Source: Chthoniobacterales bacterium
Lineage (GTDB): Bacteria; Verrucomicrobiota; Verrucomicrobiia; Chthoniobacterales; JAATET01
DNA length: 64,000 nucleotides
Direction of reading: 5' to 3'
Assembly: GCA_036569045.1 (NCBI GenBank)
Contig: DATCRI010000011.1
Span: 1-64,000, forward strand
A program made the translations under genes and the position numbers. The number at the start of each line of letters is the position of its first letter. Within the stretch, counting starts at the first letter, position 1. The notes under the pieces were generated by a model, which worked only from the letters and a program-made list of their open reading frames with translations, did not search any database and was not told the origin of the DNA. Shown one piece after another: positions 52,818 to 60,065 of the stretch.

Positions 52818-54634
52818 GGAGCGATGAGGATGTAAAGGAGCGCGATGACGCCGGCCCCGAAAAAGAACGCGTAGGCCTGGATATTCCCGATCTGGAGGAA
52901 ACGCAGGGCGAAACCGAACGCCCAGGTGAGCTTCGCGCTGCCGTTCACGCCGACGCCGTCAATGATCCAGCGATCAACGAAGCCCGCGACCTTCGCAGTG
53001 CCGTCCTGCACGGTGCGCACGAGTTTCGCGTAGAGGTCGTCGATGTAGAGACGGTTCGCGAAGAGCGGGATGAGGATGGGATCCTTCTTCGGCGCGCCGC
53101 GGTAAATGAAGAGGGTGAGCGCGAGACCGGCCACGAAGACGGCGGGAATCCCGAAGTGGAGCCAGGGCGGCGCCTCGGGTTCCGGGAGTTTGCCGAAGAA
53201 CGGCTCCTCGATAAACGAGTATCCCGCCAGCAGCGCCGGGATGGACAGCAGGATGAGCGGAATGATCATCACGGCCGGCGATTCGTGGGCGTGCTTCGCG
53301 GCATCGCTGCGCGGAGCGCCGAGGAAGGTGACCACGAGCATGCGCGTCGTATAGATCGCGGTCAGGAAGACGCCGCCGAACGTCAGCCAGAACAGCGGCT
53401 GATTCTTCCACGCGAACTCGATGATGAGGTCCTTGCTGAATCCACCGCTGAAGCCGGGACAGCCCATCAGCGCAAAGCCGCCGATCGCCATGGCGAGGAA
53501 CGTGATCGGCATTTTCTTCGCGAGGCCGCCCATTTTCCAGATGTCCTGCTCGTGGTGCATGCCGAGGATGACCGAGCCGGAGCAAAGGAAGAGCAGGCAC
53601 TTGAACCAGGCATGCGTGAAAAGGTGGAACATCCCCACCCCGGCGCTGGTTCCGACCGCGATGCCGACGACCATGTAACCGAGTTGCGAAATCGTGGAGT
53701 AGGCAAGGATGCGTTTGATGTCGTTCTGCTGCAGGCCCATGAGGCCCGCTCCGAAGCAGGTGATCGCGCCGATCCATCCGACGACGGTGAGCGCGTCGGG
53801 CGAGCCCTCCAGCACCGGGAAGATGCGGGCGAGCAGATACACGCCGGCGGCGACCATCGTGGCGGCGTGGAGCAGCGACGAAACCGGCGTCGGGCCTTCC
53901 ATCGAGTTCGGCAACCACACGTGGAGCGGGAATTGCGCGGATTTGCCGACCGTGCCGCAGAAGACGCAGACGCCGGCGACGGCGAGCCAGAACGACGACC
54001 CCTGGAAAGCCGCGACGCGATCAGGCAGCTCGGAGAAAAGGAGTGTGCCGGTGACGCTCCAGAACAGAAGGATGCCGAGCATGAAGCCGAAGTCGCCGAT
54101 GCGGTTCACGATGAACGCCTGCTTCGCGGCATCGCCCGCGGAGGCCCGGCCGTAGTAGTGCCCGATGAGGATGTAGGAACTCACGCCGACGAGTTCCCAG
54201 AAGATGAACATCATCAGGAAGTTGTCCGCGAGGACGATGCCGAGCATCGAAAAGAGGAAGAGCGCGAGGCCGGCAAAGTAGCGGCTGTAGCCTTCCTCTT
54301 TCGCCATGTAGCCGATCGAGTAGACGAAGACGATCGTGGCAATTGTCGTGACGATCACGAGCATCGAGCGGCAAAGCGCGTCGATCTGCAATCCGATGGG
54401 AATCGTGAAATTCGCGTCCGGGCCGATGATCCGGGTGAAGTTGATCCAGTCGACGCTCACCGCGATGTCCTTGCCGGCCAGGAAGATCATCCAGCTCAGC
54501 ACGCAGCCGACGGCCGCCGAGAGGATCGCGAGGCCGGCGCTGAGGGGCTTCGACCGGCCGCCGAAGAACAGGATGGCCGCGGCCGCGACCAGCGGCAGAA
54601 AGAGGATGATCCAGGGTGCGGTTTGCGGATTCAT
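52814..54634 (-). CDS. nuoL: NADH-quinone oxidoreductase subunit L
   Basis: A 606-residue complex I subunit. FWELVGVSSYILIGHYYGR, GKSAQFPLHVWLPNSMEGPTPVSSLLHAATMVAAGVYLLAR, KRILAYSTISQLGYMVVGI and CPGFSGGFSKDLIIE are diagnostic. The C terminus carries the long amphipathic and terminal helices. The ATG directly abuts the nuoK stop. Confidence 0.96.
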   Translation of the reverse strand: MNPQTAPWIILFLPLVAAAAILFFGGRSKPLSAGLAILSAAVGCVLSWMIFLAGKDIAVSVDWINFTRIIGPDANFTIPIGLQIDALCRSMLVIVTTIATIVFVYSIGYMAKEEGYSRYFAGLALFLFSMLGIVLADNFLMMFIFWELVGVSSYILIGHYYGRASAGDAAKQAFIVNRIGDFGFMLGILLFWSVTGTLLFSELPDRVAAFQGSSFWLAVAGVCVFCGTVGKSAQFPLHVWLPNSMEGPTPVSSLLHAATMVAAGVYLLARIFPVLEGSPDALTVVGWIGAITCFGAGLMGLQQNDIKRILAYSTISQLGYMVVGIAVGTSAGVGMFHLFTHAWFKCLLFLCSGSVILGMHHEQDIWKMGGLAKKMPITFLAMAIGGFALMGCPGFSGGFSKDLIIEFAWKNQPLFWLTFGGVFLTAIYTTRMLVVTFLGAPRSDAAKHAHESPAVMIIPLILLSIPALLAGYSFIEEPFFGKLPEPEAPPWLHFGIPAVFVAGLALTLFIYRGAPKKDPILIPLFANRLYIDDLYAKLVRTVQDGTAKVAGFVDRWIIDGVGVNGSAKLTWAFGFALRFLQIGNIQAYAFFFGAGVIALLYILIAP

Positions 54635-54955
54635 CTAATACTTGAGGGCGTTGAGGTCCTCGACATGGGTCGTCTGCCGGGCGCGGTAGAGCGCAACGAT
54701 GATCGCGAGACCCACGGCGACCTCGGCGGCGGCGACGGTGATGATGAAAAACACGAGCACCTGCGCATTGTAGTTCGGCAGACCCTCGACGAGCCGGAAG
54801 CGCGAAAAGGCGACGAGTGAGAGGTTCGCGGCGCTGAGCATGAGCTCGAGGCACATGAAAATGACGAGGATGCTTCGGCGAAGGAGCACGCCGGCGAGCC
54901 CGATGGCAAAAAGCAGTCCGCTAACGGCGAGGTAAAGGGAAAGAGTCGGCTCCAT
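54635..54955 (-). CDS. nuoK: NADH-quinone oxidoreductase subunit K
   Basis: A 106-residue protein with three spans: [43 protein letters not shown] with the conserved Glu of the E-channel, and [23 protein letters not shown] with the second Glu. Length is normal. A repeat-filled gap separates it from nuoJ. Confidence 0.95.
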   Translation of the reverse strand: MEPTLSLYLAVSGLLFAIGLAGVLLRRSILVIFMCLELMLSAANLSLVAFSRFRLVEGLPNYNAQVLVFFIITVAAAEVAVGLAIIVALYRARQTTHVEDLNALKY

Positions 54956-54961
54956 GTTAAA

Positions 54962-55044
54962 AATGCGGAATGCGGAATGCGGAACGCGGAATTTTCCGTG
55001 AAGGAGCCGTGTATTCCGAATTCCGAATTCTGAATTCCGAATTC
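54962..55044. repeat. Heptamer inverted repeat block between nuoJ and nuoK
   Basis: The left half is tandem GCGGAAT-type heptamers; the right half is ATTCCGA/ATTCTGA heptamers, their complement, so the whole can fold into a long hairpin around TTTTCCGTGAAGGAGCC. Its last bases reach the nuoJ stop. Such arrays inflate annotations with peptides like [10 protein letters not shown]. The function may be mRNA stabilisation between nuoJ and nuoK. Confidence 0.7.
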
Positions 55045-55549
55045 ATTTCAGCTCCTTCTTGCTGAGGACGACGACGCCGATCGTGGCGACGAGCAGGAGG
55101 ACGCCGATGATCTGGAAGGGCAGGTTGAACTGCGTGAAGAGAGTCGTGCCGACGGATTTCACGTCGTTCGACAGCGAGACTCCGACGACGGGCTTCGTGG
55201 CTTTGAAAAACGCGTCGTTCGAGTGCAGGACCTTCATCAGGATGACGAGGAAGCCGAGCAGCACGGCCCCTCCGCCGACGACGGCGGGCAGGTTGAGCTT
55301 GCGGGTGCGCTCGGCCTTGAGATCGAGCAGCATGATGATGAAGAGGAAGAGGACCATCACCGCGCCGGCGTAAACGAGGATCTGGATGATGCCGATGAAG
55401 TAGGCATCGAGCATGATGAAGAGCGAGGCAAGGCCGAGGAACGACATCACGAGGCACATCGCCGAGGTGACGGGATTTTTGGCGAGCACCACTCCCACGC
55501 CGAAGGCGAGCATCAGTGCGGCGAAGGTCCAGAAGAGGAACAGGGACAC
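55043..55549 (-). CDS. nuoJ: NADH-quinone oxidoreductase subunit J
   Basis: A 168-residue protein with five spans. KNPVTSAMCLVMSFLGLASLFIMLDAYFIGIIQILVYAGAVMVLFLFIIMLLDL is the conserved core of NuoJ. The C terminus ends VGVVVLSKKELK. It lies 46 bp downstream of nuoI. Longer frames reaching through the repeat block to its right are not real. Confidence 0.94.
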   Translation of the reverse strand: MSLFLFWTFAALMLAFGVGVVLAKNPVTSAMCLVMSFLGLASLFIMLDAYFIGIIQILVYAGAVMVLFLFIIMLLDLKAERTRKLNLPAVVGGGAVLLGFLVILMKVLHSNDAFFKATKPVVGVSLSNDVKSVGTTLFTQFNLPFQIIGVLLLVATIGVVVLSKKELK

Positions 55550-55595
55550 GGTGGTGGGTTCGGCGAAGGGGTTGGTTGGCTCTCTTGACGCGGAA

Positions 55596-56123
55596 CTATT
55601 TTTGATCGTTCCACTTGTTGATCACGTCGGGCATCACGCCGCCGAGCTCGTAGAGCTTGGCCTTGTTGTGCTTCATTTCCGCGCGGCTGTAGCCGGTGAT
55701 CGCGTAGTCCTTGCGCAGGAAGATGGCCTGCTCGGGGCAGACTTCCTCGCAGAGGCCGCAATAGATGCAGCGGATCATGTCGATTTCGAATTCCTTCGGG
55801 CGCTTCTCGACCTTCGCCCAGACGTCGGTCCGGGGAATTTCCTCGGGCGTGATGGTGATCGCCCGCGGCGGGCAGATGAATTCGCAGAGCTGGCAGGAGA
55901 CGCAGCGCTCGCGGCCCCACTCGTCGGCGACGAGCGTGGGCGCGCCGCGATACCACTCGGGCAGCTTGTCGTCCCATTTTTGCTCGGGGTATTGCATCGT
56001 CTCGGTCTTGCCGCCGAGGGATTTGAAGAAATGGCGAATCGTCAGCATGAGACCGCCGAGCACCGCGGGCAGGTAGAGCTTTTCCGCGAGGCTGAGTTTC
56101 GGGCGTTGGACGACGAGGGCCAT
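55596..56123 (-). CDS. nuoI: NADH-quinone oxidoreductase subunit I (2x[4Fe-4S])
   Basis: A 175-residue ferredoxin-like subunit with two complete clusters: CVSCQLCEFICP and CIYCGLCEEVCP. A helical N terminus (KLYLPAVLGGLMLTIRHFFKSLGG) docks to the membrane arm. It passes electrons from NuoG to NuoB clusters. It starts 7 bp after the nuoH stop. Confidence 0.96.
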   Translation of the reverse strand: MALVVQRPKLSLAEKLYLPAVLGGLMLTIRHFFKSLGGKTETMQYPEQKWDDKLPEWYRGAPTLVADEWGRERCVSCQLCEFICPPRAITITPEEIPRTDVWAKVEKRPKEFEIDMIRCIYCGLCEEVCPEQAIFLRKDYAITGYSRAEMKHNKAKLYELGGVMPDVINKWNDQK

Positions 56124-56130
56124 ATTCCGA

Positions 56131-57333
56131 TCAGGGTTTGAGGTAAACGAGCACCGCGGCGACGAGGAAGATATTCGCGAGGGCGATTTCGAAGAAGTAG
56201 ATCCAGCCGAGGCGCATGAGCTGGTCGTAGCGGAAGCGCGGGACGGTCCAGCGCACCCAGATAAAGAAGAAGATGAAGGCGCAGACCTTCGCGAAGAAGA
56301 CGTTGATGTTCACGAAGCCCCAGAAGGCGCCGGGCACCCAGCTCCACACGTGATTCTCCAGGCCGAAGAGCCACGTCGAGGTGCCGTCGGGGATCCACGG
56401 CAGGCTCCAGCCACCGAAGAAGAGCGTCACGATCACGCCCGAGCCGGCGATCATGGCCGCGTATTCCCCGAGGAAGAACAGCGCGAAGCCCATGGAGGAA
56501 TATTCTGTGTGGTAACCACCGACGAGCTCCTGCTCGGCCTCGGGAAGGTCGAACGGCGTGCGGTTCGTCTCCGCAAACATCGAGACGAGGAAGATGATGA
56601 ACGAAATGCCCATCAGCGGGATGAGCGCGAGACGCCACCACTCGAAGTGAACACCGCCGACGACCGAGATCGGGAAGATGAGCCAGCCGTTTTTGATCTG
56701 CCAGTCGACGATCTGCGAGAGGTTGATGGTGCCGCAGATGAGGAAGACGGGCACGACCGAGAGGCCGAGCGCGAGTTCGTAGGAGATCATCTGCGAGCTG
56801 GAGCGGATGCCGCCGAGGAAGGGGTATTTCGAGTTCGAGGCCCAGCCGGCGAGCACGATGCCGTAAACGCCGAGCGACGAGACGGCGAAAACGTAGAGGA
56901 CGCCGACGTCGATGTTCGCGATCACCATCTGGACGGGCTTGCCGTCCGGCCCGGTGAGGAACGAGCTGCCGAAGGGGATGACCGCCAGCACGAGCAGCGG
57001 CGGGATCATCGTGAGCTTCGGCGCGATGTAGTAGTAGAACTTGTTGACCGAGTTCGGGATGAAGTTCTCCTTCAGCAGGAGTTTGATGGGGTCGGCGACC
57101 ATCTGCCCGAAGCCCCAGAGGTGGGGATCCTTCTTGAAGCCGAGGAGCGAGGCCGGCGCGCCCACACGATTTGGCCCGAGACGATCCTGAATGAAGGCGC
57201 TGACCTTGCGCTCGGCGAATACGGAAAGCGAGACAAGCGGAAGGATGGCGCCGAAGAGGACGAAAAGCGTCTTCAGGATCGAAGTCCAGACGAGGAAGAC
57301 GATTGGTTGCTGGAGAAAGTTGAGGGAGTCCAT
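56131..57333 (-). CDS. nuoH: NADH-quinone oxidoreductase subunit H
   Basis: A 400-residue membrane subunit at the quinone site. ERKVSAFIQDRLGPNRVGAP, ADPIKLLLKENFIPNS, FAETNRTPFDLPEAEQELVGGYHTEYSSMGFALFFLGEYA and a C-terminal IWVRWTVPRFRYDQLMRLGW are the canonical motifs. It is the first gene of the H-I-J-K-L-M-N block. Its upstream neighbours are unrelated genes, whereas nuoG would be expected directly upstream. Confidence 0.96.
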   Translation of the reverse strand: MDSLNFLQQPIVFLVWTSILKTLFVLFGAILPLVSLSVFAERKVSAFIQDRLGPNRVGAPASLLGFKKDPHLWGFGQMVADPIKLLLKENFIPNSVNKFYYYIAPKLTMIPPLLVLAVIPFGSSFLTGPDGKPVQMVIANIDVGVLYVFAVSSLGVYGIVLAGWASNSKYPFLGGIRSSSQMISYELALGLSVVPVFLICGTINLSQIVDWQIKNGWLIFPISVVGGVHFEWWRLALIPLMGISFIIFLVSMFAETNRTPFDLPEAEQELVGGYHTEYSSMGFALFFLGEYAAMIAGSGVIVTLFFGGWSLPWIPDGTSTWLFGLENHVWSWVPGAFWGFVNINVFFAKVCAFIFFFIWVRWTVPRFRYDQLMRLGWIYFFEIALANIFLVAAVLVYLKP

Positions 57334-57477
57334 TCGCCGCGGCCCTTCGATAGCGGTTTTCCCGCAGGAGTGTCGAGGCGCAAACGCGCAAAATCACACA
57401 AACCTCGCAAATTCGGGCGCATCCCCAACGAGGCGGCTTGACGCACGGTCGCACGCCTTCGCAGATTGCCGGCCTCC

Positions 57478-58539
57478 ATGCGTCTCCTTGTTGTCCTCTC
57501 GCTGCTCGCGGCATCGTTCCTCTCCACGGCCTCGGCGGAAACCGTCCAAATCGTCACCCGAAACGTGGAACCCTTCTCCTTCGAGCAGGATGGCAAGCGC
57601 ACCGGCTTCGCGATGGAACTCTGGGAAAACCTCGCCAGGGAGCTGAACGTGGACGCGACGCTCACCCTCGTCGACACGCCCAAACAAATGGTCGAGGCCG
57701 TTGCCGCAAAGACGGCGGACGTCGGCGTCGGCGCCCTCAGCATCACCGCCGAGCGCGAGAAGATCATCGATTTCTCGCAGCCCTTCTTCGCCGCCGGCCA
57801 GCAGATCGTCGTGCCACGCACCGGGGACAGCGGCTCGATCTGGTCCGTCGTCAGCACGGTGCTGAACTGGCGCTTCGTCGGCTCCTTCGCGCTGCTGATT
57901 TTCGTGATGCTCGTGATCTCGCACCTCGTCTGGATGTTCGAGCACAAGGTCAACGAAGACATGTGGCCGAAGCCCTACGTCGCGGGCATGTGGGAATCCT
58001 TCTGGTGGTCGATCAGCACGCTCCTCGTCGGCGGCGCGGACAACAAGGGCCCGATCGGCGTCGGCGGGCGCCTCGTGGCGATCGCGTGGATGCTGCTGAG
58101 CATCGTGCTCGTCTCCCTGCTCACGGCGAGCTTCGCCAGCACGCTCACGGTGAACACCCTCCAGGGGGACATCAACTCACCGAAGGACCTCGAGGGCAAA
58201 TCCGTGGCCACGGTCGCCGGCAGCGCCTCGGTGACGATCCTCAACAACCTGCGAGCCCGCGTGCAGGGCTTCCCCAACGTGCGAGCGGCCCTCGACGCCC
58301 TGAAGGCCGGCAAGGTGAAGGCCGTGGTCTACGACGCGCCCATCCTCAAATACGCCCTCAAGGAGGAAGCCTACTCCGGCCTCATGCCCATCGCCGGCGA
58401 GTTCGACATCAGCAACTACGGCCTCGCCCTGCAGCAGGACAGCCCCCTGCGTGAACGCGTGAATCAGGCCCTGCTCACCCTCAGCGAAAACGGCACCACC
58501 GAGAAGCTCCGCGAGAAGTATTTCGGCACGACGGAGTAG
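57478..58539 (+). CDS. Ionotropic-glutamate-receptor-like ligand-gated channel (GluR0-type)
   Basis: A 353-residue protein with a signal peptide (MRLLVVLSLLAASFLSTASAE) and an SBP_bac_3 binding lobe split by a pore module. S1: VTRNVEPFSFEQDGKRTGFAMELWENLA and ALSITAEREKIIDFSQPFF. Then TM1 (FALLIFVMLVISHLVWMFEH), a re-entrant loop WESFWWSISTLLVGGADNKGP, and TM2 (LVAIAWMLLSIVLVSLLTASFAS). S2: GKSVATVAGSASVTIL to the end. The K+ filter TVGYGD of GluR0 is absent, so ion selectivity is unclear. Start is the ATG at 57478. It is divergent from nuoH. Confidence 0.85.
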   Translation: MRLLVVLSLLAASFLSTASAETVQIVTRNVEPFSFEQDGKRTGFAMELWENLARELNVDATLTLVDTPKQMVEAVAAKTADVGVGALSITAEREKIIDFSQPFFAAGQQIVVPRTGDSGSIWSVVSTVLNWRFVGSFALLIFVMLVISHLVWMFEHKVNEDMWPKPYVAGMWESFWWSISTLLVGGADNKGPIGVGGRLVAIAWMLLSIVLVSLLTASFASTLTVNTLQGDINSPKDLEGKSVATVAGSASVTILNNLRARVQGFPNVRAALDALKAGKVKAVVYDAPILKYALKEEAYSGLMPIAGEFDISNYGLALQQDSPLRERVNQALLTLSENGTTEKLREKYFGTTE

Positions 58540-58643
58540 GCCACCGGCGTCGCCGGCTCCTCCGGCCGCCGCATGAGTTCGCGCACGACAGCCCGGGCTT
58601 GAAAAGCCAACTCTCGGCAGATCAGCCCCTCTGTAAGACGAGG

Positions 58644-58706
58644 CTGGCCGATGATCGCCCAGCCCTGGCGAACGATTGACCAGTTCTGGTGAATGACCGA
58701 CCAGAG
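58644..58706. repeat. Three 21-bp tandem repeats
   Basis: Three adjacent 21-bp units, each of the form CTGG-N11-CCAG-N2 (58644, 58665, 58686), with diverged interiors. Each unit is itself an imperfect inverted repeat. They lie between the channel gene and the first attC, in a stretch of about 220 bp with no supported gene. Confidence 0.6.
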
Positions 58707-58758
58707 GCAAGGTCTCGTCAACTTTGCCCTCCTACAGGGGAGCGCGAGATGCTCAGAG

Positions 58759-58817
58759 AGCTAACGACACCAAGCTGAGCGACAGCCGGAGCCGTTCACT
58801 GCAGCGCATGATTAGGC
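58759..58817 (-). other. attC recombination site 1 (59 bp)
   Basis: Read on the minus strand it begins GCCTAAT, continues CATGCGCTGCAG...CTCAGCTTGGTGTC, and ends GTTAGCT, fitting attC (R'' RYYYAAC-like ... R' GTTRRRY-like) with paired L boxes (GCTGCAG / CTCAGC). It directly follows the stop of the lipoprotein cassette gene, as attC sites do. Confidence 0.8.
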
Positions 58818-58818
58818 C

Positions 58819-59403
58819 TCATTTGGGTGCGGACAGAAAGCGTGTCCGTAATGCTGCTGAATCGCTATCATAAACGATCCCGATAGCCACAACATACTTT
58901 GCAGCGGTCGCGAGTGTCGCAGAAGTCGGATAAAGTTGTGGCGCTGACGAAGAGGCCAATAGCCCTAGAATGGAAACACCCTGATACGATAGATGTTCAT
59001 CCATCGGCACTGGACGCCAACCAGCGGACGAAAACTGCTGCCAATGGGGAAAGGCGTCGCTCAAGTCTCGGGAATTGGAGCCGTCCACAATAGCCGCTCG
59101 TCGGAACTGATTCGACTCGAACTGCCACAGAAGCTGAATATGTCCGCGGAAGGGTTGCGGTTGATGGGTTCCGACACTCATCATCGCGGGACCTTTTATC
59201 TCGGCCACTTGCTGGCCGTCGGCGAAAAGTAACGTGACTGGATAGTAGGCAGAAGCAGAATCCGGCAATGTAAAGCTCGCGTCCAGCGTGCGAATGCCCA
59301 TGAAAGTGCGCAACTCGTGGTCAATTGTGCGGGGCGGTTCTGGCAAATCGGGCTTCTCGCAGCCGCTTAACAACGCGAGAGTTATAAAGAAGAGTGAGCG
59401 CAT
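58819..59403 (-). CDS. Cassette-encoded lipoprotein of unknown function
   Basis: A 194-residue protein with a lipoprotein signal (MRSLFFITLALLSGCEKPD; lipobox LSGC). The mature part is beta-rich (DASFTLPDSASAYYPVTLLFADGQQVAEIKGPAMMSVGTHQPQPFRGHIQLLWQFESNQF); no family recognised. Start is the ATG at 59403, right after attC site 2; longer frames run into attC. Its stop touches attC site 1. It occupies one integron cassette. Confidence 0.75.
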   Translation of the reverse strand: MRSLFFITLALLSGCEKPDLPEPPRTIDHELRTFMGIRTLDASFTLPDSASAYYPVTLLFADGQQVAEIKGPAMMSVGTHQPQPFRGHIQLLWQFESNQFRRAAIVDGSNSRDLSDAFPHWQQFSSAGWRPVPMDEHLSYQGVSILGLLASSSAPQLYPTSATLATAAKYVVAIGIVYDSDSAALRTRFLSAPK

Positions 59404-59415
59404 GGCGTGTTTGAG

Positions 59416-59508
59416 GCCTAACGACCCAAGCTCAGCGACCCGGCCCACGGGACGCCATGATTGCAACCGCGACGCTCAAGCCGGGTTCGCTGCAGCGCAT
59501 GGTTAGGC
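59416..59508 (-). other. attC recombination site 2 (93 bp)
   Basis: On the minus strand GCCTAAC at one end and GTTAGGC at the other are exact complements (R'' and R'). L boxes GCGCTGCAGCG and GTCGCTGAGCTT lie inside, with an imperfect central stem around CCCGG. The upstream cassette gene's TAA stop is inside the GCCTAAC box, a typical cassette layout. Confidence 0.85.
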
Positions 59509-59802
59509 ATCACTGCCTGCCTCCATCAGGACTTGATCCATCTGCTCAACCAAACGCCACACACGTTCGTTTACTTGGAACTGCGTCAAACCGCTCTGCG
59601 CTTTTGGGTAATGCGGTGAGTCACCCAAGAAGCCTCGCGGCCCACAAAGTATTCGCAGGGCTGCAAGCACATCACGGTCGCATGGATTACGACGCACTCG
59701 TTCGCGATAACTCAGGAACTGCTCGATGCGGGTCTCATCCTCGTCGCACTGCCGGAGGAGCACAATAATCTCATCCAGAGTCTCTATGAGGCGCGTCTCC
59801 AT
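59503..59802 (-). CDS. Cassette-encoded small protein (99 aa)
   Basis: A 99-residue helical protein, starting METRLIETLDEIIVLLRQCDEDETRIEQFLSYRERV, with CDRDVLAALRILCGPRGFLGD in the middle. It resembles small cassette-borne immunity-like or DUF6966-type proteins, but that is uncertain. Its start lies 4 bp downstream of a GTTAGGC site (59806-59812) and its stop falls in attC site 2, so it fills one cassette. Function unknown. Confidence 0.7.
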   Translation of the reverse strand: METRLIETLDEIIVLLRQCDEDETRIEQFLSYRERVRRNPCDRDVLAALRILCGPRGFLGDSPHYPKAQSGLTQFQVNERVWRLVEQMDQVLMEAGSDA

Positions 59803-59805
59803 GAT

Positions 59806-59812
59806 GCCTAAC
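59806..59812 (-). other. Upstream cassette core site GTTAGGC
   Basis: The 7-bp R' core (GTTAGGC on the minus strand), 4 bp before the first cassette start codon. It marks the 5' boundary of the array, as attI or a truncated attC would. No integrase gene lies beside it. Confidence 0.65.
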
Positions 59813-59820
59813 CGGTGATT

Positions 59821-59850
59821 ATACGACTGAAGGTGTTTGGCCAGTCGTAT
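59821..59850. repeat. 8-bp inverted repeat ATACGACT-N14-AGTCGTAT
   Basis: Perfect arms separated by 14 bp, 8 bp beyond the cassette core site. The arm contains ACGACT, the same hexamer as in the two organosulfur-cluster repeats, but with a different spacer. The remaining intergenic DNA up to 60065 holds no gene I can support. Confidence 0.55.
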
Positions 59851-60065
59851 ATTGAGGGTTGCCGGCGGGGAGTGTCCTTCGGCGATGGCGCTCTTCGAGG
59901 CCGCGAGAATACTCTGTGAGGCTGCGACGCGGCGGCCTTTCGCTCTGGACGGAGAATGCCCGGGTGGGGCGAAGCCCAGTCGTCTCTGACGGCGGGTGAT
60001 TTGGCTCCGTTCGATCCGACATTCCCGAAACCGCGAGCAGTCATTACGGCCGGAGGTTGCTCCCT

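Noticed and set aside
51426-52835. A 469-codon plus-strand frame
   Set aside because: Antisense of nuoM; charged low-complexity residues only.
54957-55457. A 166-codon frame in the nuoJ region
   Set aside because: Begins in the heptamer repeat ([10 protein letters not shown]-type peptide) and reads nuoJ in the wrong frame.
59813-60065. Integron integrase gene expected beside the cassette array
   Set aside because: No frame with recombinase motifs in either strand here; the array appears to lack its integrase.
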